DNA of 64,000 nucleotides from Diphasiastrum complanatum (GCA_029204225.1 CM055108.1:956217-1020216), one strand, 5' to 3'. Positions 25,302-36,664 are shown, counted from the first letter of the stretch. Made by a program: numbers and translations. Notes: a model not told the origin generated them from the sequence alone.

Positions 25302-25641
25302 GCAGTTGTAGCATCTCCCCGAGTGCCACCCCAATGGACTCGTCATCCACATACTATGCTCACATGATGTCTCCACTCGTGGTCACCATCCTGCAAGACA
25401 AGCCGAGGTCCAAAGCATTACCTGCTCCACCTGGCTTCTAGCATCTGCTCGTTCTCCTTGGCTATGTGTCACCCGACACCATGCCAACACAAGCATATCC
25501 CTGAGTCACCGCTCATGGGATTCCAAGACCATTGTCTCCCTGATCGTACTGAGGTATATGGCTCTAAGTGACTTCCTCTAGGCTTCCCCATGATCTCACC
25601 GACATCCAAACCACCACGTTTGCAATCATTTTTGATTTTCT

Positions 25642-25650
25642 CTATATATA
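25642..25650 (+). promoter_or_regulatory. TATA box upstream of the H3-like gene
   Basis: CTATATATA in a TC/T-rich context lies about 225 bp upstream of the ATG at 25873. It would place transcription start near 25675, with the ~70-bp inverted-end units at 25698-25862 inside the 5' leader. Inferred from position and sequence only. Confidence 0.45.
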
Positions 25651-25697
25651 CTGATCGACGACATGAAATTTTTTTGCTTATTGTTATTTGCATCCAT

Positions 25698-25862
25698 GCG
25701 ATATCAATTCAGCGCACTCAAAATCAACTTCCTTCAATCCGTTACTACTCGCGCGCACCCATCCGCTACCAACTAACGGATTTGTTGAGCTCAGGTATCG
25801 CTTCGACATGTCCGACCTGAGGTCTGATCCTAAAATCAATATTATCGCGCGCTAATCCGATA
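25698..25862. repeat. Two ~70-bp units with inverted ends, locus 1
   Basis: The clear unit is 25794-25862: left end GGTATCGCTTCGACATG, right end ATCGCGCGCTAATCCGATAC, which are imperfect inverted copies. A weaker one at 25698-25769 starts GATATCAATTCAGCGC and ends CGCGCGCACCCATCCGCTAC. The same architecture recurs at 27550-27706 and 56341-56572. Confidence 0.65.
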
Positions 25863-25872
25863 CTACACATTA

Positions 25873-26670
25873 ATGGGGCAGACCAAGCAGACAACACGAG
25901 GTCATTCAGGTGGTATACCAATTTCAGGAACGGGTCAGAGAAATCCACAACCATCACCTCGTCCACCACCACCTCCTCCTAGGCCAAGGGGCAGAAGAAG
26001 AGACCCACCCTGGCTCAAGGATATTCGGAAGCTTCAGAAGACAAATAATCTTCTGATTCCGAAATCTCACATACAGAGGTCCATCAGAGACGTTACAAGA
26101 AGTCTATCTGCAGATGTGAGATGGACTGTAGTAGCAATTGAGGCGTTGCACACAACATATGAGGATTTCTAGGTGAAATTTTTTTTGGATACTATTGTTG
26201 CAGCTGTCCATGCCAAGAGGGTGACCATTATGCCCAAGGATTTCAACATTGTGTTCAGGCTTCGGGACACATATGACAAGTTTGCAGAATACTTTAGACC
26301 TGCTCCCTCCTCTCCTAAAAAAAAAGATTCAGAGAGGAGAAAACGAAAGCAATCTCAACCAACCCGACTTGTTATTCGTATACAAAGCGGGAGTGTTTCA
26401 AAGAAGAGGAGGTCTCTTGACCCTCCAAATAAAGCGAGGGATTTTTTCAAGCCATCTTCTCTGAATACTATTCTTTCTTCTAGACATTCTCCTCCTAATT
26501 CTCCTCCTAAGTCTCCTTCTTCTCCTCCTAAGTCTCCTTCTTCTCCTCCTAAGAATCCTCCTAAGTCTCCTTCTTCTCCTCCCAGAATTCCATCTTTAAC
26601 TTCTCCTGCTAAATCTTCCTCTCCTAATAAATCTCCACTCCTAAACCTCCTCCTCCTCCTAACCCCGTAA
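25873..26670 (+). pseudogene. Divergent histone H3-like domain with SPPK linker
   Basis: The start gives MGQTKQTTRGHSGG, matching the H3 N-terminus (ARTKQTARKSTGG) with the H3 K4 position kept and K9 lost. A Pro/Arg-rich tail follows, then the fold: WLKDIRKLQKTNNLL (alphaN), SHIQRSIRDVTRSL (alpha1), ADVRWTVVAIEALHTTYEDF (loop 1/alpha2), and VHAKRVTIMPKD (loop 2), the last almost identical to canonical H3. NLLIP and RWT are more like centromeric H3. A TAG at 26170-26172 replaces the residue that is Leu in H3 (EAYLVGLF), a one-base change from TTG. After the fold come a basic segment (KKKDSERRKRKQSQPTR) and repeated SPPK/SPPKSPS units at about 26480-26630. A frameshift near 26640 separates this from PKPPPPPNPVNISSPLH. 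It sits just upstream of an Ulp1-like domain on the same strand. Confidence 0.8.
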
Positions 26671-27153
26671 ATATTAGTTCCCCTCTTCATGTTCTTGGAA
26701 ACGATTTAGATAATTTGTTAGTGTAAAGGTAGAATCAATTTTGAATGACAATTCTTTTTGTGGTTTATCTGTATTACTTTCGTCAGCCCCTACACTTGCC
26801 TTTGTAAATACTCCTCAATATGTATAGTATGATCAATTGTTAAACATGTATCTTAATGGTTTAGGTCCTCGATATAGTTTTAGGATGTTGAAGACCAATA
26901 CTGGTCTCCCCCTTTCTAGATTAGATACAAGTGAATTAGAAAGTAGAGATAAAATGCTAGGGGACAATGTAGGAGGTGGGGCAATTCAATACTGGATGGA
27001 GTTTTTCCAGACCCCATTGTTTATAGATGTTGCATTGTTTCTCCTTCAATTCATGGCTGCATTTGATTTCCCTGATTTCAAAAGTCTGCATGATGATATG
27101 CTCCAATACGTCAGACTGGGGACTCCAATTCTCGTGCTGCCATACATAACAAA
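26671..27153 (+). pseudogene. Ulp1-like protease, N-terminal part (exon)
   Basis: The linker continues in another frame to VESILNDNSFCGLSVLLSS, with a TAG near 26826 (PQYV-stop-YDQLL). Then the open stretch from 26830 gives LLNMYLNGLGPRYSF, RDKMLGDNVGGGAIQYWMEF and ILVLPYIT. In Ulp1/SENP (C48) proteases the pattern 'L.D..I..Y' precedes the catalytic His, and a hydrophobic strand leads into it, as here. The exon ends at 27153 with a good GT donor (AAA|GTAAGTG). This is a family-level assignment from order and spacing, not from overall identity. Confidence 0.6.
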
Positions 27154-27330
27154 GTAAGTGTCTTTTTTTCAAATTTTATTATATTGAATTTTTCATATGA
27201 ATTTTGATTTCACATTGATTCTCATAGATTTATTGTTTTCTGATTGCAGTGAACATTGGAGCTTATATGTGTTGTCCTTGTACGTCAATGATGAGGGTGT
27301 GTGTAATCCAATTTGTTTAAAGATGAACTC

Positions 27331-27447
<117 letters not shown>

Positions 27448-27549
27448 TGCCAGGACCCATATCCAGAAAATACTGGAACTCTTTCCAGTACCAAATACAA
27501 AAGCATATTCAAAGCTGAAAATGGTTGATGCAGAGGTATAAAATTTTTA

Positions 27550-27706
27550 ATATTGGTTCGACACGCCCTTGTAGTTATTGATTGGTTTATTTTCATAACG
27601 TGCGCGCTGATCCGATATTCAATCAATATTTTTTTGATATCGGTTCGACGCGTGCTTGTTTCCGTTGTAGATTTTATTCTAACATCCTGCGCGTTGATCC
27701 GATATC
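27550..27706. repeat. Two ~70-bp units with inverted ends, locus 2
   Basis: Unit one, 27550-27619, starts AATATTGGTTCGACACGC and ends GTGCGCGCTGATCCGATATT. Unit two, 27636-27706, starts GATATCGGTTCGACGCGTG and ends CTGCGCGTTGATCCGATATC. Ends of each unit are imperfect inverted copies of one another and match the units at 25794 and 56341. Both lie in the intron between 27535 and 27744. Confidence 0.75.
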
Positions 27707-28289
27707 TCATAATGTTAAAATTTAGATTCTGCAGTCCTCCTAGCAAGTTGATTCTGTCAGTTGTGGTTGGTATACCGTATGCAATGCCAAACACTTTTTT
27801 AATTGGCTTGCATTACAAGATGGACTTTCAAATCTGGAAGAGGTAATCTTTGATTAATTACTTTTAATTGTGTTTTTATTTTTTTCATATACAAATTCCT
27901 ATTAACTGATCTTTGATTAATTACATTTAACTGTTATGTTTTTTTTTTTTTTAGTTTAAATGCCCAAAGGTCTCGCCAAAGGAGATAATGCACTTCAGAC
28001 AGGAGACCATAAAGCTTGTGATTGAAAATTCATATCCAGTTGCAGTGGCTGAGTGTTCTCCACCCAAGCTACTTCCAACTGGAGAAATGGATTTAGAGAC
28101 CATTGATAGTTGATACTGATTAAATATTCATCTCACTTGATGTGGATGAGACACATGTACAAATATTTCTAATAGAAATATATTTACACTTTGTCAATGG
28201 TTGTTCTTACTTGTTTTTTTTTCTATTATTAATTCAGATTATGATTCATTAATCTTCAATTTCTACGGTTTTCTGACATGTTTGTTTTT

Positions 28290-28490
28290 CATAGCCTTGG
28301 TCTGCCTTGCCTTTACCATGGTTTTTTCTTTGGATAAGTTCAGAAAGATGATCTGATCGAACCTTTGTCACAACCAATCCAAAGACAAACTTAGATTTGT
28401 TGCAGCAAAACTTTGATCAGATCATCTTCTGAACATGTCCAAATATGCCAAGACAAGGACAATACAGACCAAGGCAATGAAGACCAAAAA
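28290..28490. repeat. Fold-back inverted repeat
   Basis: AGCCTTGGTCTGCCTTGCC and GTTCAGAAAGATGATCTGATCGAAC on the left are mirrored by GATCAGATCATCTTCTGAAC and CAGACCAAGGCAATG on the right, with CAACCAATCCAAAGACAAAC near the centre. Arms total roughly 80-90 bp each with mismatches. It lies between the last exon of the Ulp1-like gene and its duplicate. It could be a small fold-back transposon. Confidence 0.6.
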
Positions 28491-28562
28491 TACAACCGAC
28501 ATATACGAGACATCAACAAGGGCAAGCGTCGAATGTAGTGGTCATCGGAGTTCAAGTGACTG

Positions 28563-28682
28563 AAGATCTCCCCAATGGAGATAGTGCATTTCTTGCAAGA
28601 GACAATGAATCTTGTTATTAAAAACTCATATTATCCAGTTGCTATTACATTGTATTCTGCACCATGGAAATGGAGATCATAG
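28563..28682 (+). pseudogene. Duplicated terminal exon of the Ulp1-like gene
   Basis: The open stretch KISPMEIVHFLQETMNLVIK followed by NSYYPVAI is a diverged copy of the last exon at 27955-28113 (KVSPKEIMHFRQETIKLVIE, NSYPVAVA). It ends at a TAG at 28680. DNA similarity runs about 115 bp. Either a tandem duplication or an alternative last exon. Between 28683 and 28976 I see only short exon-like stretches on the minus strand, with no assignable product. Confidence 0.65.
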
Positions 28683-29067
28683 AAATGAAAGTCTCATAGA
28701 AAAAGTGGTTCATATATTTTCAAAAATGATGTATACAAAAATTTTTATTACATAATACAAAATTTCATAGTTCATAATCTATGGATCTTCAATTTTGATG
28801 GATGTTCCAATGTCTTTGCATTTTATATGCTCTTCCTGCCTTACTCTTACCTGCACAAGAGAAATTGTTTTAGTTAATATATTTTATGAAACTGATTCAC
28901 TTAGAAATAGAAAAAAACAAATATTTTTATATGGCATAACGTACCTTTACACCATTCAATCGAAATTGATAGTATTGGTGTCCATGAAGGATCTTTCACC
29001 ACCTCTTAGAGGATCCCTTACAAGATGTCCCATAAATGTGTCTATATACATGTAGCACACTTCAAAA

Positions 29068-31247
29068 CTAAACATCATGCCAAGCCATGGATTCCAAGAC
29101 ATTTTGTGCACTTGAAGATACATCAATTAAAATATTAAGTGCATAAATAATGTTGCCAAAGACAACTTGTCTTGCTTGATCCATATGATTGAGCCTAGAT
29201 GGCTCCATCTTGATACTCAAGGTTTTTCTTGGAGTCCTCGGGTCTTGAGCTTGCTCCTCCACTTGACTTGACTCCAAACCATCAATGAATTGAATAAGGT
29301 GTTGATCCAAAGGTGCTTCTTCAAGTTTACAAATCTTCCACTCTTGAAAGATCACATTTCCACCATTGACAAATTCTTTGGCTGAAAACAAGTAGATTCT
29401 ACAATCTCTACTTGAAGAGCAAAACACTACCATTATTCCTATCATTGAAATAGGATAATCTTTGGTCCTTACATTGGAATGATCATGCTCAAAGCATGTG
29501 GACCCAAAGATTTCCAATACAAATGATGTTTCATCTTTTATGACACTATTCAAACTATTACAAAAATAGTTATCCAATGAAATTGCTTTATCAACAACAA
29601 ATGTAGATTTCAAAGCATCCCATTTCATTGTCTTGTCATACAAAGTAATAAACACCATGAATCTTAAAGGTAAGAAACAAGTCACCTCATGTCTACTAAT
29701 ACTTTCCAAAAATTATTCAAAGATAGTACACTCTCCAATGCTCACCACCCTTGCAAGATGCACACTTGAATGGACAATTTGCATGCAATTTGATGACTCG
29801 GACATTGTCATTGAGGACTCCCTTGGAACTCTCATGCTTTGAGGCCAATCCCCAAAATCTTCCTCCTTTTGATGCTCCTCCTCAATGCAAGCAAGATCAC
29901 ACTTTGCCAAGATCTCCTCTTGAGTGATCTCCTCCTTTGCCAAGCTCATTCTTTTAAAAGCAACACTAGCTTCCAACTTAAACAATCTTCCATGTTTAAA
30001 TCCCTTTGCAATGCAAACATCATTCTTCAATATGAAGCAAACACCATGCTTAAAGTGGACATCCAAACCACTCTCTAAGAGTAGACCAACACTAAGCATA
30101 TTCTTGGTGATTGATGGTACATAAAGGACATTTTCTAGATCCATGCATTTTGAGGATTCTAGATACAAAGAGATGGTGCCAACACCATCTATCCTACACT
30201 CTTCATCATTTGCAGTAAAGACAAACTTTTTAGCAGCATTGAAAGAGTGTAAGGTTGAGAAAAAGTCCTTTTCACAAGACATGTGGGAGCTAGCCCCACT
30301 GTCAATCCACCAATTGTCTCTTGAATTACCATTGCTTGTTGGTGAGGATGTAGATGCCATCAAGAATACATCTACTTCATCCTCCTCCTCCTCCTTTGCA
30401 AGGTTTCCTTGTTTGTCATCCTCCACTTGTGCTCTTAGCCTCTTGTAGCATTCAGATGCATAATGCCCCTTCCTTCCACAAAAGAAGCATTTTTGCTTTG
30501 ACTTGTCCTTTGAACTTGATGCATCATCCTCTTATTTGGCCTCCTTTGGATGCTTCTTCTTTCCATTGGTCTTCTTTTTGCCCTTGAATGAGAAATTGGT
30601 TTTCTCATCACCATCCTGCAACAACAAGGAACTCATCCTAGATTTTGCATGGAGCATCCTACACTCTTCAGCCACTAATACACTGTGAAGTTTTTCATAG
30701 TTGGAAAAGTGTCTTGGATGGCAAAACTTTGGACCAAATTTGCAAAGTCATCTCCTAGACCATTAAGGACAATTTGTACAAGCTCTCCATCACGAATCTT
30801 CTCTCCAATGGAAGCCAACTCCCTATTTAGAGACTTGATTCTGAGTACATATTCCTGTGCACTCTCCTCACTTCTCCTCATGCTTTGCAAAATTTGATTT
30901 CTAAGCATAAGAACTCTAGAAGTGTTTCTAGACTCATAGATTGATTTTAAAGACTCCCAAGCCTCTTTAGCATTAGTACAAGCTGATACTTCTCTCAACA
31001 AATCATTGCTCACATTCATCTTCACACAATGAAGTGCAAGCCTAGATCTCTTCTTGTATCTAGCTAACTCCTTTGCACCTAGAGGTTCATCTTCATCTTC
31101 AATCAAGAACTCATAAAGATCTTGGAGCACTAAGAGTGACTCCATTCTAACCTTCCAAATAGCATAATTTGTAGAATTCAACCTCTCACTAGCTTCTAGA
31201 AGGTATGTTCCAACAGATCCCATCTTACTAGTGACTTCTACAAACAA
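29068..31247 (-). pseudogene. Copia F1 gag-protease, with pol remnant
   Basis: Gag starts within MFVEVTSKMGSVGTYLLEAS (31247 leftwards; the MGSVG Met is the likely true start, as in G). It runs to QDTFPTMKNF and is then frameshifted. The zinc knuckle KCFFCGRKGHYASECYKRL lies near 30495-30440, and the protease motif NWWIDSGASSHM near 30320-30285. The next ORF (30426-29713) continues through TKNMLSVGLLLESGLDVHF to a degenerate tail that joins, by deletion, to the segment 29709-29068. That segment has weak integrase and linker remnants (RTPRKTLSIKMEPSRLNHMD). RT catalytic motifs are absent. Confidence 0.85.
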
Positions 31248-32010
31248 GAAATGATTGACTTGAAACTCACAAAGGTCTCACACTTGCAGTGTTTCACTCA
31301 AATTTGATTTCTAATCCAACAAATGGACTTATAATCACAGTTCTATCACTCCCTCACAAAGCTGGAATGAAGATAAGATGAAGTGAAAACTACTTTCAAA
31401 CAAATCTTGCCAAGAAATGGATTTGATTGTCTCTAGAAACTCACTAAGGTCTCTCTCTTGTAGTTTTTCACTCAAATTAGATTTCTAATCCAACAAATGG
31501 ACTTATAATCTCAGTTCTAGCACTCCCTCACAAAGTTGGAATGAAGATAAGATGATGTGAAATCTACTTACAATCAAATCTTGCCAAATTTCGCTATGTT
31601 TGGACCAAAAAAAATGACTTAATCTCTTTCTTCCTTCTTGATGTACTTTCAAGACCTGTTTTTAACCTTAATAGGACTTGATCTCAGCCTAGATTAATTA
31701 GATTCCATGAAACAAATTTAAATCTAATCAATGGCAAATGATCTTGGTAGATTATCCTAGGATCTCCACCAAAAATTACACCAATAGCTCACAAATTGAA
31801 TTTTTTTGGATCAAATGAATACCATGCATTAAATGCAGGTTCAGAGGTGCCCACACATGTGGACAGTACGGATTTGGACCCCTACCAATTTTGGGATCAA
31901 ATCTCCTCACCAAAATCAAGATTCTAGCTTGCCTCTCAATACTAGTTTTTAGCAACAAAACTTGCTAAAAATGGATTTGCATTAGATCAATGGCTTATGC
32001 TCTTGTACTT

Positions 32011-32023
32011 GGCTCTAATACCA
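32011..32023 (-). other. Primer-binding site of copia F1
   Basis: Read on the minus strand it is TGGTATTAGAGCC, one base off the usual TGGTATCAGAGCC, directly abutting the LTR at 32024. Confidence 0.8.
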
Positions 32024-32724
32024 TGTAAAAGTACTGTACTTTAGGAATATAAATGGATCTACAAAAGATCCACAAGAGTGATTGGATGCTTGCTTAACAA
32101 TCTATCAAAAAACTAGACACAAAAAAGTTGATCTAGATTGGCAATTTGACAAACAACAAGCATTAACAATCAAAAGCATTGATAAACATTGAAATCCGAG
32201 CCCACAAGTGTGTACTACAGGCTATAGTACGGCCTTCAACCTGAGAAACAAGTAGAAATTGATTTGGTTTCATTTGGATCACAAAAACTCAATATACATA
32301 GTGAACTAGCTTGAGATTGCCAATGAGCTCCAAAAATTTTCTATCTTCTCACTATGGAGAGAGGGAATACATAGCAAATTCGACTTCCTTCTTGAAGTTA
32401 GGTGGCTTTCCAGCATGTAATAAGGAAGTTAACTCACTCTGCTTGACCTAAAATGAAACCCTAGTCTATTTCCTAGAGTTATGCTTGGTAGGTAGCTAGT
32501 TGGTCAAATTTTCACCTTAAACTTAGGTGTGGGTCCTATAAAGTAGGGATGACCACCAAATAGACATGACCAACTCTCTTGACTTGACCTAACCTACATT
32601 AGGATGGGTTTCCCATGTGGCATCATGGCCTCACATGTGTGGGACCCACTTGTGTACACAATTTACACTATTCTACATGGTTTTTGATCAAGCTAGATTT
32701 GCCAATTTTTGGCAATTCTTCACA
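32024..32724 (-). repeat. 5' LTR of copia F1
   Basis: A 701-bp LTR with TG...CA ends (plus strand TGTAAAAGTACTGTAC ... GGCAATTCTTCACA). It is very similar to the LTRs at 58159-58859 and 60894-61594, but differs for example at TTTAGGAATATAA and GGTGTGGGTCC, so F1 is older than F1b or of a distinct copy. Confidence 0.9.
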
Positions 32725-33247
32725 TAAAAGTGATTTTGGAGAACGACCTTTATATTGTGAAATGCCGATCTCCAAATGTATGACATTGATTATTTCTGCA
32801 ATCGATTGAACTGATTGCCATTCAACGAAATTTGATGGATACAAGTCTGCAAAACCAACAAAAACATCTCAAGAAAAATATAATTTAAAGAAAAGGCTAA
32901 CTCTAAAGAAATTGAATCTGAAAACTTACAATTGCATTTCCTTCTATCATTTGGATTCAGATCATGAATGTTGAGCTCATTGTGAAGATAAACATACTTA
33001 ACAAAAACTTCCATGATAGATTGACCGGCAGGTGATACTTTAAAATCCATTATCATGCCTTCCAAGAACTTCTACATATGTTATCCAATCTTTTTCTTTT
33101 TTGGAATGAGCCTTTTGAAGAGGGATGCATCAAGATCCATTGATATTTTTGATATAGTCTTGGTATGCATTGATCTTGTGCATTTTTTTCATTGCAAATA
33201 TTGATTGCATCAATGGTTCCTCTTGGTCTCCGATTATGTGTAGCCAT
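32725..33247 (-). CDS. Hypothetical spliced protein, possibly broken
   Basis: From ATG at 33247 leftwards: MATHNRRPRGTIDAIN... to SKGSFQKRKRLDNI. After a probable intron using TGTAG as acceptor, a second segment begins KFLEGMIMDFKVSPAGQSIM and runs through KYVYLHNELNIHDLNPNDRR to a GTAAGT donor near 32931. A further short exon-like piece (CIHQISLNGNQ) lies at 32850-32800. I do not recognise a family. The pieces have splice-like borders and balanced composition, unlike the retroelement remnants around them, so a host gene fragment is plausible. F1 begins at its downstream side and may have cut it. From 33248 to 33695 I see nothing. Confidence 0.35.
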
Positions 33248-33695
33248 TAGTAAAAAATACGAGTATGCAAGCTGAGAACGGAGAGAATGTAGAGATTGCG
33301 AGGTAGACCTAAGAATGACAATCCAAAATAAGAGATAGAATGAAGAAAATGAGAGGTATACCTATGAATGACAAGAAGTTCCTAAACTACAATTATTAGT
33401 TAACCATAGTTTATGACTATTGATGTCAAATCAACCTCGAGTGAACAATGACGGGTAACATAAGAGTATTTGGGCAGTAACTGTGGTCCAATCACAATTG
33501 TTTGTTCTGCCCGGCGGGATATTTGAAAATCACAAAAATTTGGCCGAAAAAGTTAAATACAGTTTCTGTCCGTCAACCACTGTTATAGTTTTTCACAGAT
33601 GGACACCATTCATTGGGACACATAAGAGTTGGAAGCGTGCGAAGTCAAAAACAACATCTTGACAAAGGGCCCATTTTGAGTTCTAATATCCCCTA

Positions 33696-33920
33696 ATGGA
33701 AGCCACCACCAATGATTTCCCCGAAACCACCAAAACTGCAAGATTTCCCGTGAATTCTCCACGAAATCCACCTACGACGATCGTTCTGATCTTCCCCAAA
33801 GCTCCGATCGAAGGAACTTTGCTGTCTCCTGCCATCCGGACTGCCGATACCCCGCATGGAGTCCTCTCTCTTGAGATGCTCCAAGTGCTATTTTTCCTGG
33901 TGAAAGATGCTATCCTATAG
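33696..33920 (+). CDS. Hypothetical short ORF
   Basis: A 74-codon frame starts MEATTNDFPETTKTARFPVN and has Pro/Thr-rich composition; it could be a first exon. An overlapping minus-strand frame is also open. No domain is recognised. CTCTGATACCAAGTTG just downstream at 33958 resembles an inverted primer site without a defined LTR. Confidence 0.25.
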   Translation: MEATTNDFPETTKTARFPVNSPRNPPTTIVLIFPKAPIEGTLLSPAIRTADTPHGVLSLEMLQVLFFLVKDAIL

Positions 33921-34017
33921 CTCCATCGGATCATGCATACTTGCATCACCCTGCCGCTCTGATACCAAGTTGAAATTTTGATAGAATCTAGTACAGTATG
34001 CAGGTCACATCACACAA

Positions 34018-36310
34018 TCACCATAGCCACTCCTCTCTAGCTCTCAAAGTTGGCACAACAAAAGTTAATAGACTACAAAAAAATACTATATAAATAGAGG
34101 CATAAATTCCATATTCCGTTGCGAAAGCTATTTTGTGTCTACCTTCTGGAGCTATTTGGACCATGAAATATCCACTGAAGCCATCTAAGAAGCTCAAAGC
34201 TTTAGCTCTCGCCATTTCCTTGAGGATTTGTACTGTTAGAGGCAAAGAAAAATGGTCATTTTTAGTACTCGCGTTAATATTTTTGAGGTCAACACAATTA
34301 CGAAGTTTGTCATTCTTTTTAGGCACCACGACTATGGGTGGTACCCATTATGTATGCTGTACTTCATAAATGAAGCCAACATAAAGAAACTTCTTAATAT
34401 CCTCATCGATGTCTGTAGACAGGGTTAAAACGATATGGCTTAGCTTGAATAGGCTTAGCGCGTTCCTTTAGGAGAATGATGTGGACCGCAACCTCGGGTG
34501 GAACTTCCTTCATTTCAATGTAATTCCAAGCAAATACATCTCTGTATTTCCTTAAAAATGTCTTCAAATCAAATAGTTGATCTGGCATTAGGTGGGCTCC
34601 GACGTGGATCAATCAATCCATCTCCTCATCAGGATCCTCAGACAATCTTGCCAGGTCCTTCAAAGGATGGGGAAGCCTATGTAAGTTTCCTTTTTGGTTG
34701 GGGTAGTTGGATGACAACATCATCGAGCATGAAGTTTTTAAAGTGCTGTAGAAGATCAAAAGGTAGTTCCACAAAGTTCTCGAGAACTTTGGGAATCATT
34801 GTGGGTGATTTGCTACCGGAGCATGATGCTCTTTCGATTGGATGGGCCTTTTGAGATTTGAACAATGGTTGGATCAGTTGTTTAAGTTTTGCACGCATTT
34901 GTTTTTGTCGCTCGGTTAGTTTTGTGTCGATTATTTTTTGTTTGTGTAACTGAGGTTTTCTGGTATTTCTCGTAGGCAATGTGGTTGCCTCTCGTATTAA
35001 CTCTTTGTTGATGGCGTCGCAGACTTCGTCTAGAAGCACTTCCTAGTGGTAGACTTTGGGTTTGGGCCTATAGGTCACTGTGTTGACTACCTTAGAGGTA
35101 AGTTACACATGAGCCATTGGGCCTGGTGACCTGATCTCCTTTGGGATCAATTTCGGTGCGAATCGTTTATTATCGAGATAATTGAGGACTTGTTAGTCAC
35201 TCATCTCCTCACCATTCTCTGAAAGAATTCCATCTTCCGATACGTGAATTGGGCTACATAAACAATAGTTTCTCTTGGGCACTAGGATATGGGAATAGGA
35301 TCATCATCAACAGAATGATGGGGTTCTCAATATCAGTAGAAGACGGGAGTATATAGGTGTCTTCTTTGGTGGTCTCTATAAGGCATGTGCTTGACCCCAA
35401 TTGAAGATATCGGTGGAGCTTGTATAGTGTCCTTTCACCATGATAGAAACACTATTAGATGTGTTATAGGTTGTGAATGACCAATCATCACTTACTTTGG
35501 CTAGCTTAACGTGGCCTGTAGAGTCAACGGTGACTCTCTTATCATTATTGCCAAAGGTTATCTTACTTCGTTTTCAATCTTGAATGACTCCTACCATCTG
35601 TAGCTAGGGCATACCAAAAAGGACTTTGTAGGTATGTACATCATCTTGGTAGGTCTAGTATACCACATTCGATGGTGAATTTGATGCCTACGATACGAAT
35701 GGGGATATTTGATAAATGTCTTGCAAGGTCAGTAACTCTTTGATCTGCCATGCATTACTTGTATCGTGGTAGATCTAACTAGGTAAAATCCCATGACTTT
35801 GCTAGTGACAAAGCCATAATGTTTACGCCTGATCCACTATCTAAGATAGCGGATACTGCTGGGTAGTCTTTGTAGATCATAGGTAAAGTGATGTTATTCC
35901 CCTTAGAAACACCGATATTCATCATATTCATAGGAATCTGAAGTATTTATGGAATCTCTTCAGGTTTTCATTGTTCATCTTGTACATCGGGTAGCTGAAA
36001 ACTTCTATTGATATAGCCTTTAAGACCCGTAAAGGATTTGATGGCACTATGGAACGACATGTTGATTTGAGCTTGTAGAAGTTCGGAGAATACTTCGAGT
36101 CCTTGTAGAGGTTGCTCTTGCGTGAGGATTTGAGCAGATAACGGACTTTCTATTTTTTGTTATTCCTGCAATAACTCATTTCGGATTTCGTGGTATCACC
36201 TTTGTTTCACTAGTGGATCCGGATAATCTCTAGGAACTGTGGAAATTGTCAAGGAACTTTTCCTATGGTCAGCAGGTTTGTCTAAATTTGTGTGCTGTTG
36301 TTGAGCTTTG
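34018..36310 (-). pseudogene. Ty3/gypsy K remnant (gag/protease to RT)
   Basis: Reading leftwards: a protease-like motif AILDSGSGVNIM near 35850-35810, a long decayed stretch, a basic linker (35039-34677), a pre-RT segment with FLRKYRDVFAWNYIEMKEVP (34612-34403), then RT with MVPKKNDKLRNCVDLKNINA, DHFSLPLT and ALSFLDGFSGYFMVQIAPEG (34329-34100), typical of gypsy RT. The fragment ends soon after FATEYGIYA, before the YVDD motif. Stops and frameshifts are abundant. Confidence 0.8.
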
Positions 36311-36664
36311 TGTTGAGATCGAGTGACGACCCTCACTGGTTCATGGCATACATGGTGTGCAAGGAGAATCTTGTTCGGTTGTTTTGGAGGATCTTCTATT
36401 CAATAAAAAGAGTAAAGCCAATATAAAAGCTCTCTCACAAGAGAGGGGACCTCTTAAATAAACAAGAGGGCTGCCTATGTGGAGCCCAAGTGGCAATTCC
36501 ACAATTTTACAAATTACATGTGGAATTAGCTTCTCCACTAGAGGTCACCATCAAAAGGTGGCTCACTCTAATTTAATTAAGAGGGGTCTACTTGCATTTA
36601 TTACAAATGTCTACAAATACTAGCTCCTACATGGTCATTCCATCACTTGGGATTCACCATGAGA
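36311..36664 (-). other. Non-coding retroelement sequence
   Basis: On the minus strand, GAGAGAGCTTTTATATTGGC and following sequence look like LTR or leader sequence of K, but I could not fix ends or find a primer site. No coding potential. Confidence 0.3.

Larger units (their letters stand above)
28977..32724 (-). mobile_element. Copia F1, truncated at its 3' end
   Basis: On the minus strand: 5' LTR (32724-32024), tRNA-iMet primer site variant, leader, gag, zinc knuckle, protease, then a deletion-scarred remnant of later pol sequence. The left edge is at the words GTGTCCATGAAGGATC, which also occur in F1b at 58982, and no 3' LTR follows. It shares the LTR and gag family with F1b (58159-61594) and G (36880-48495). 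Confidence 0.85.

Noticed and set aside
26355-26690. Minus-strand Gly/Glu/Asp-rich frame opposite the SPPK linker
   Set aside because: Antisense shadow of TCTCCTCCTAAG repeats.
28955-32850. Similar exon-like words on both sides of F1 as a target duplication
   Set aside because: About 24 bp with many mismatches and not at the element borders; F1 lacks its 3' end, so no duplication is expected to be definable.
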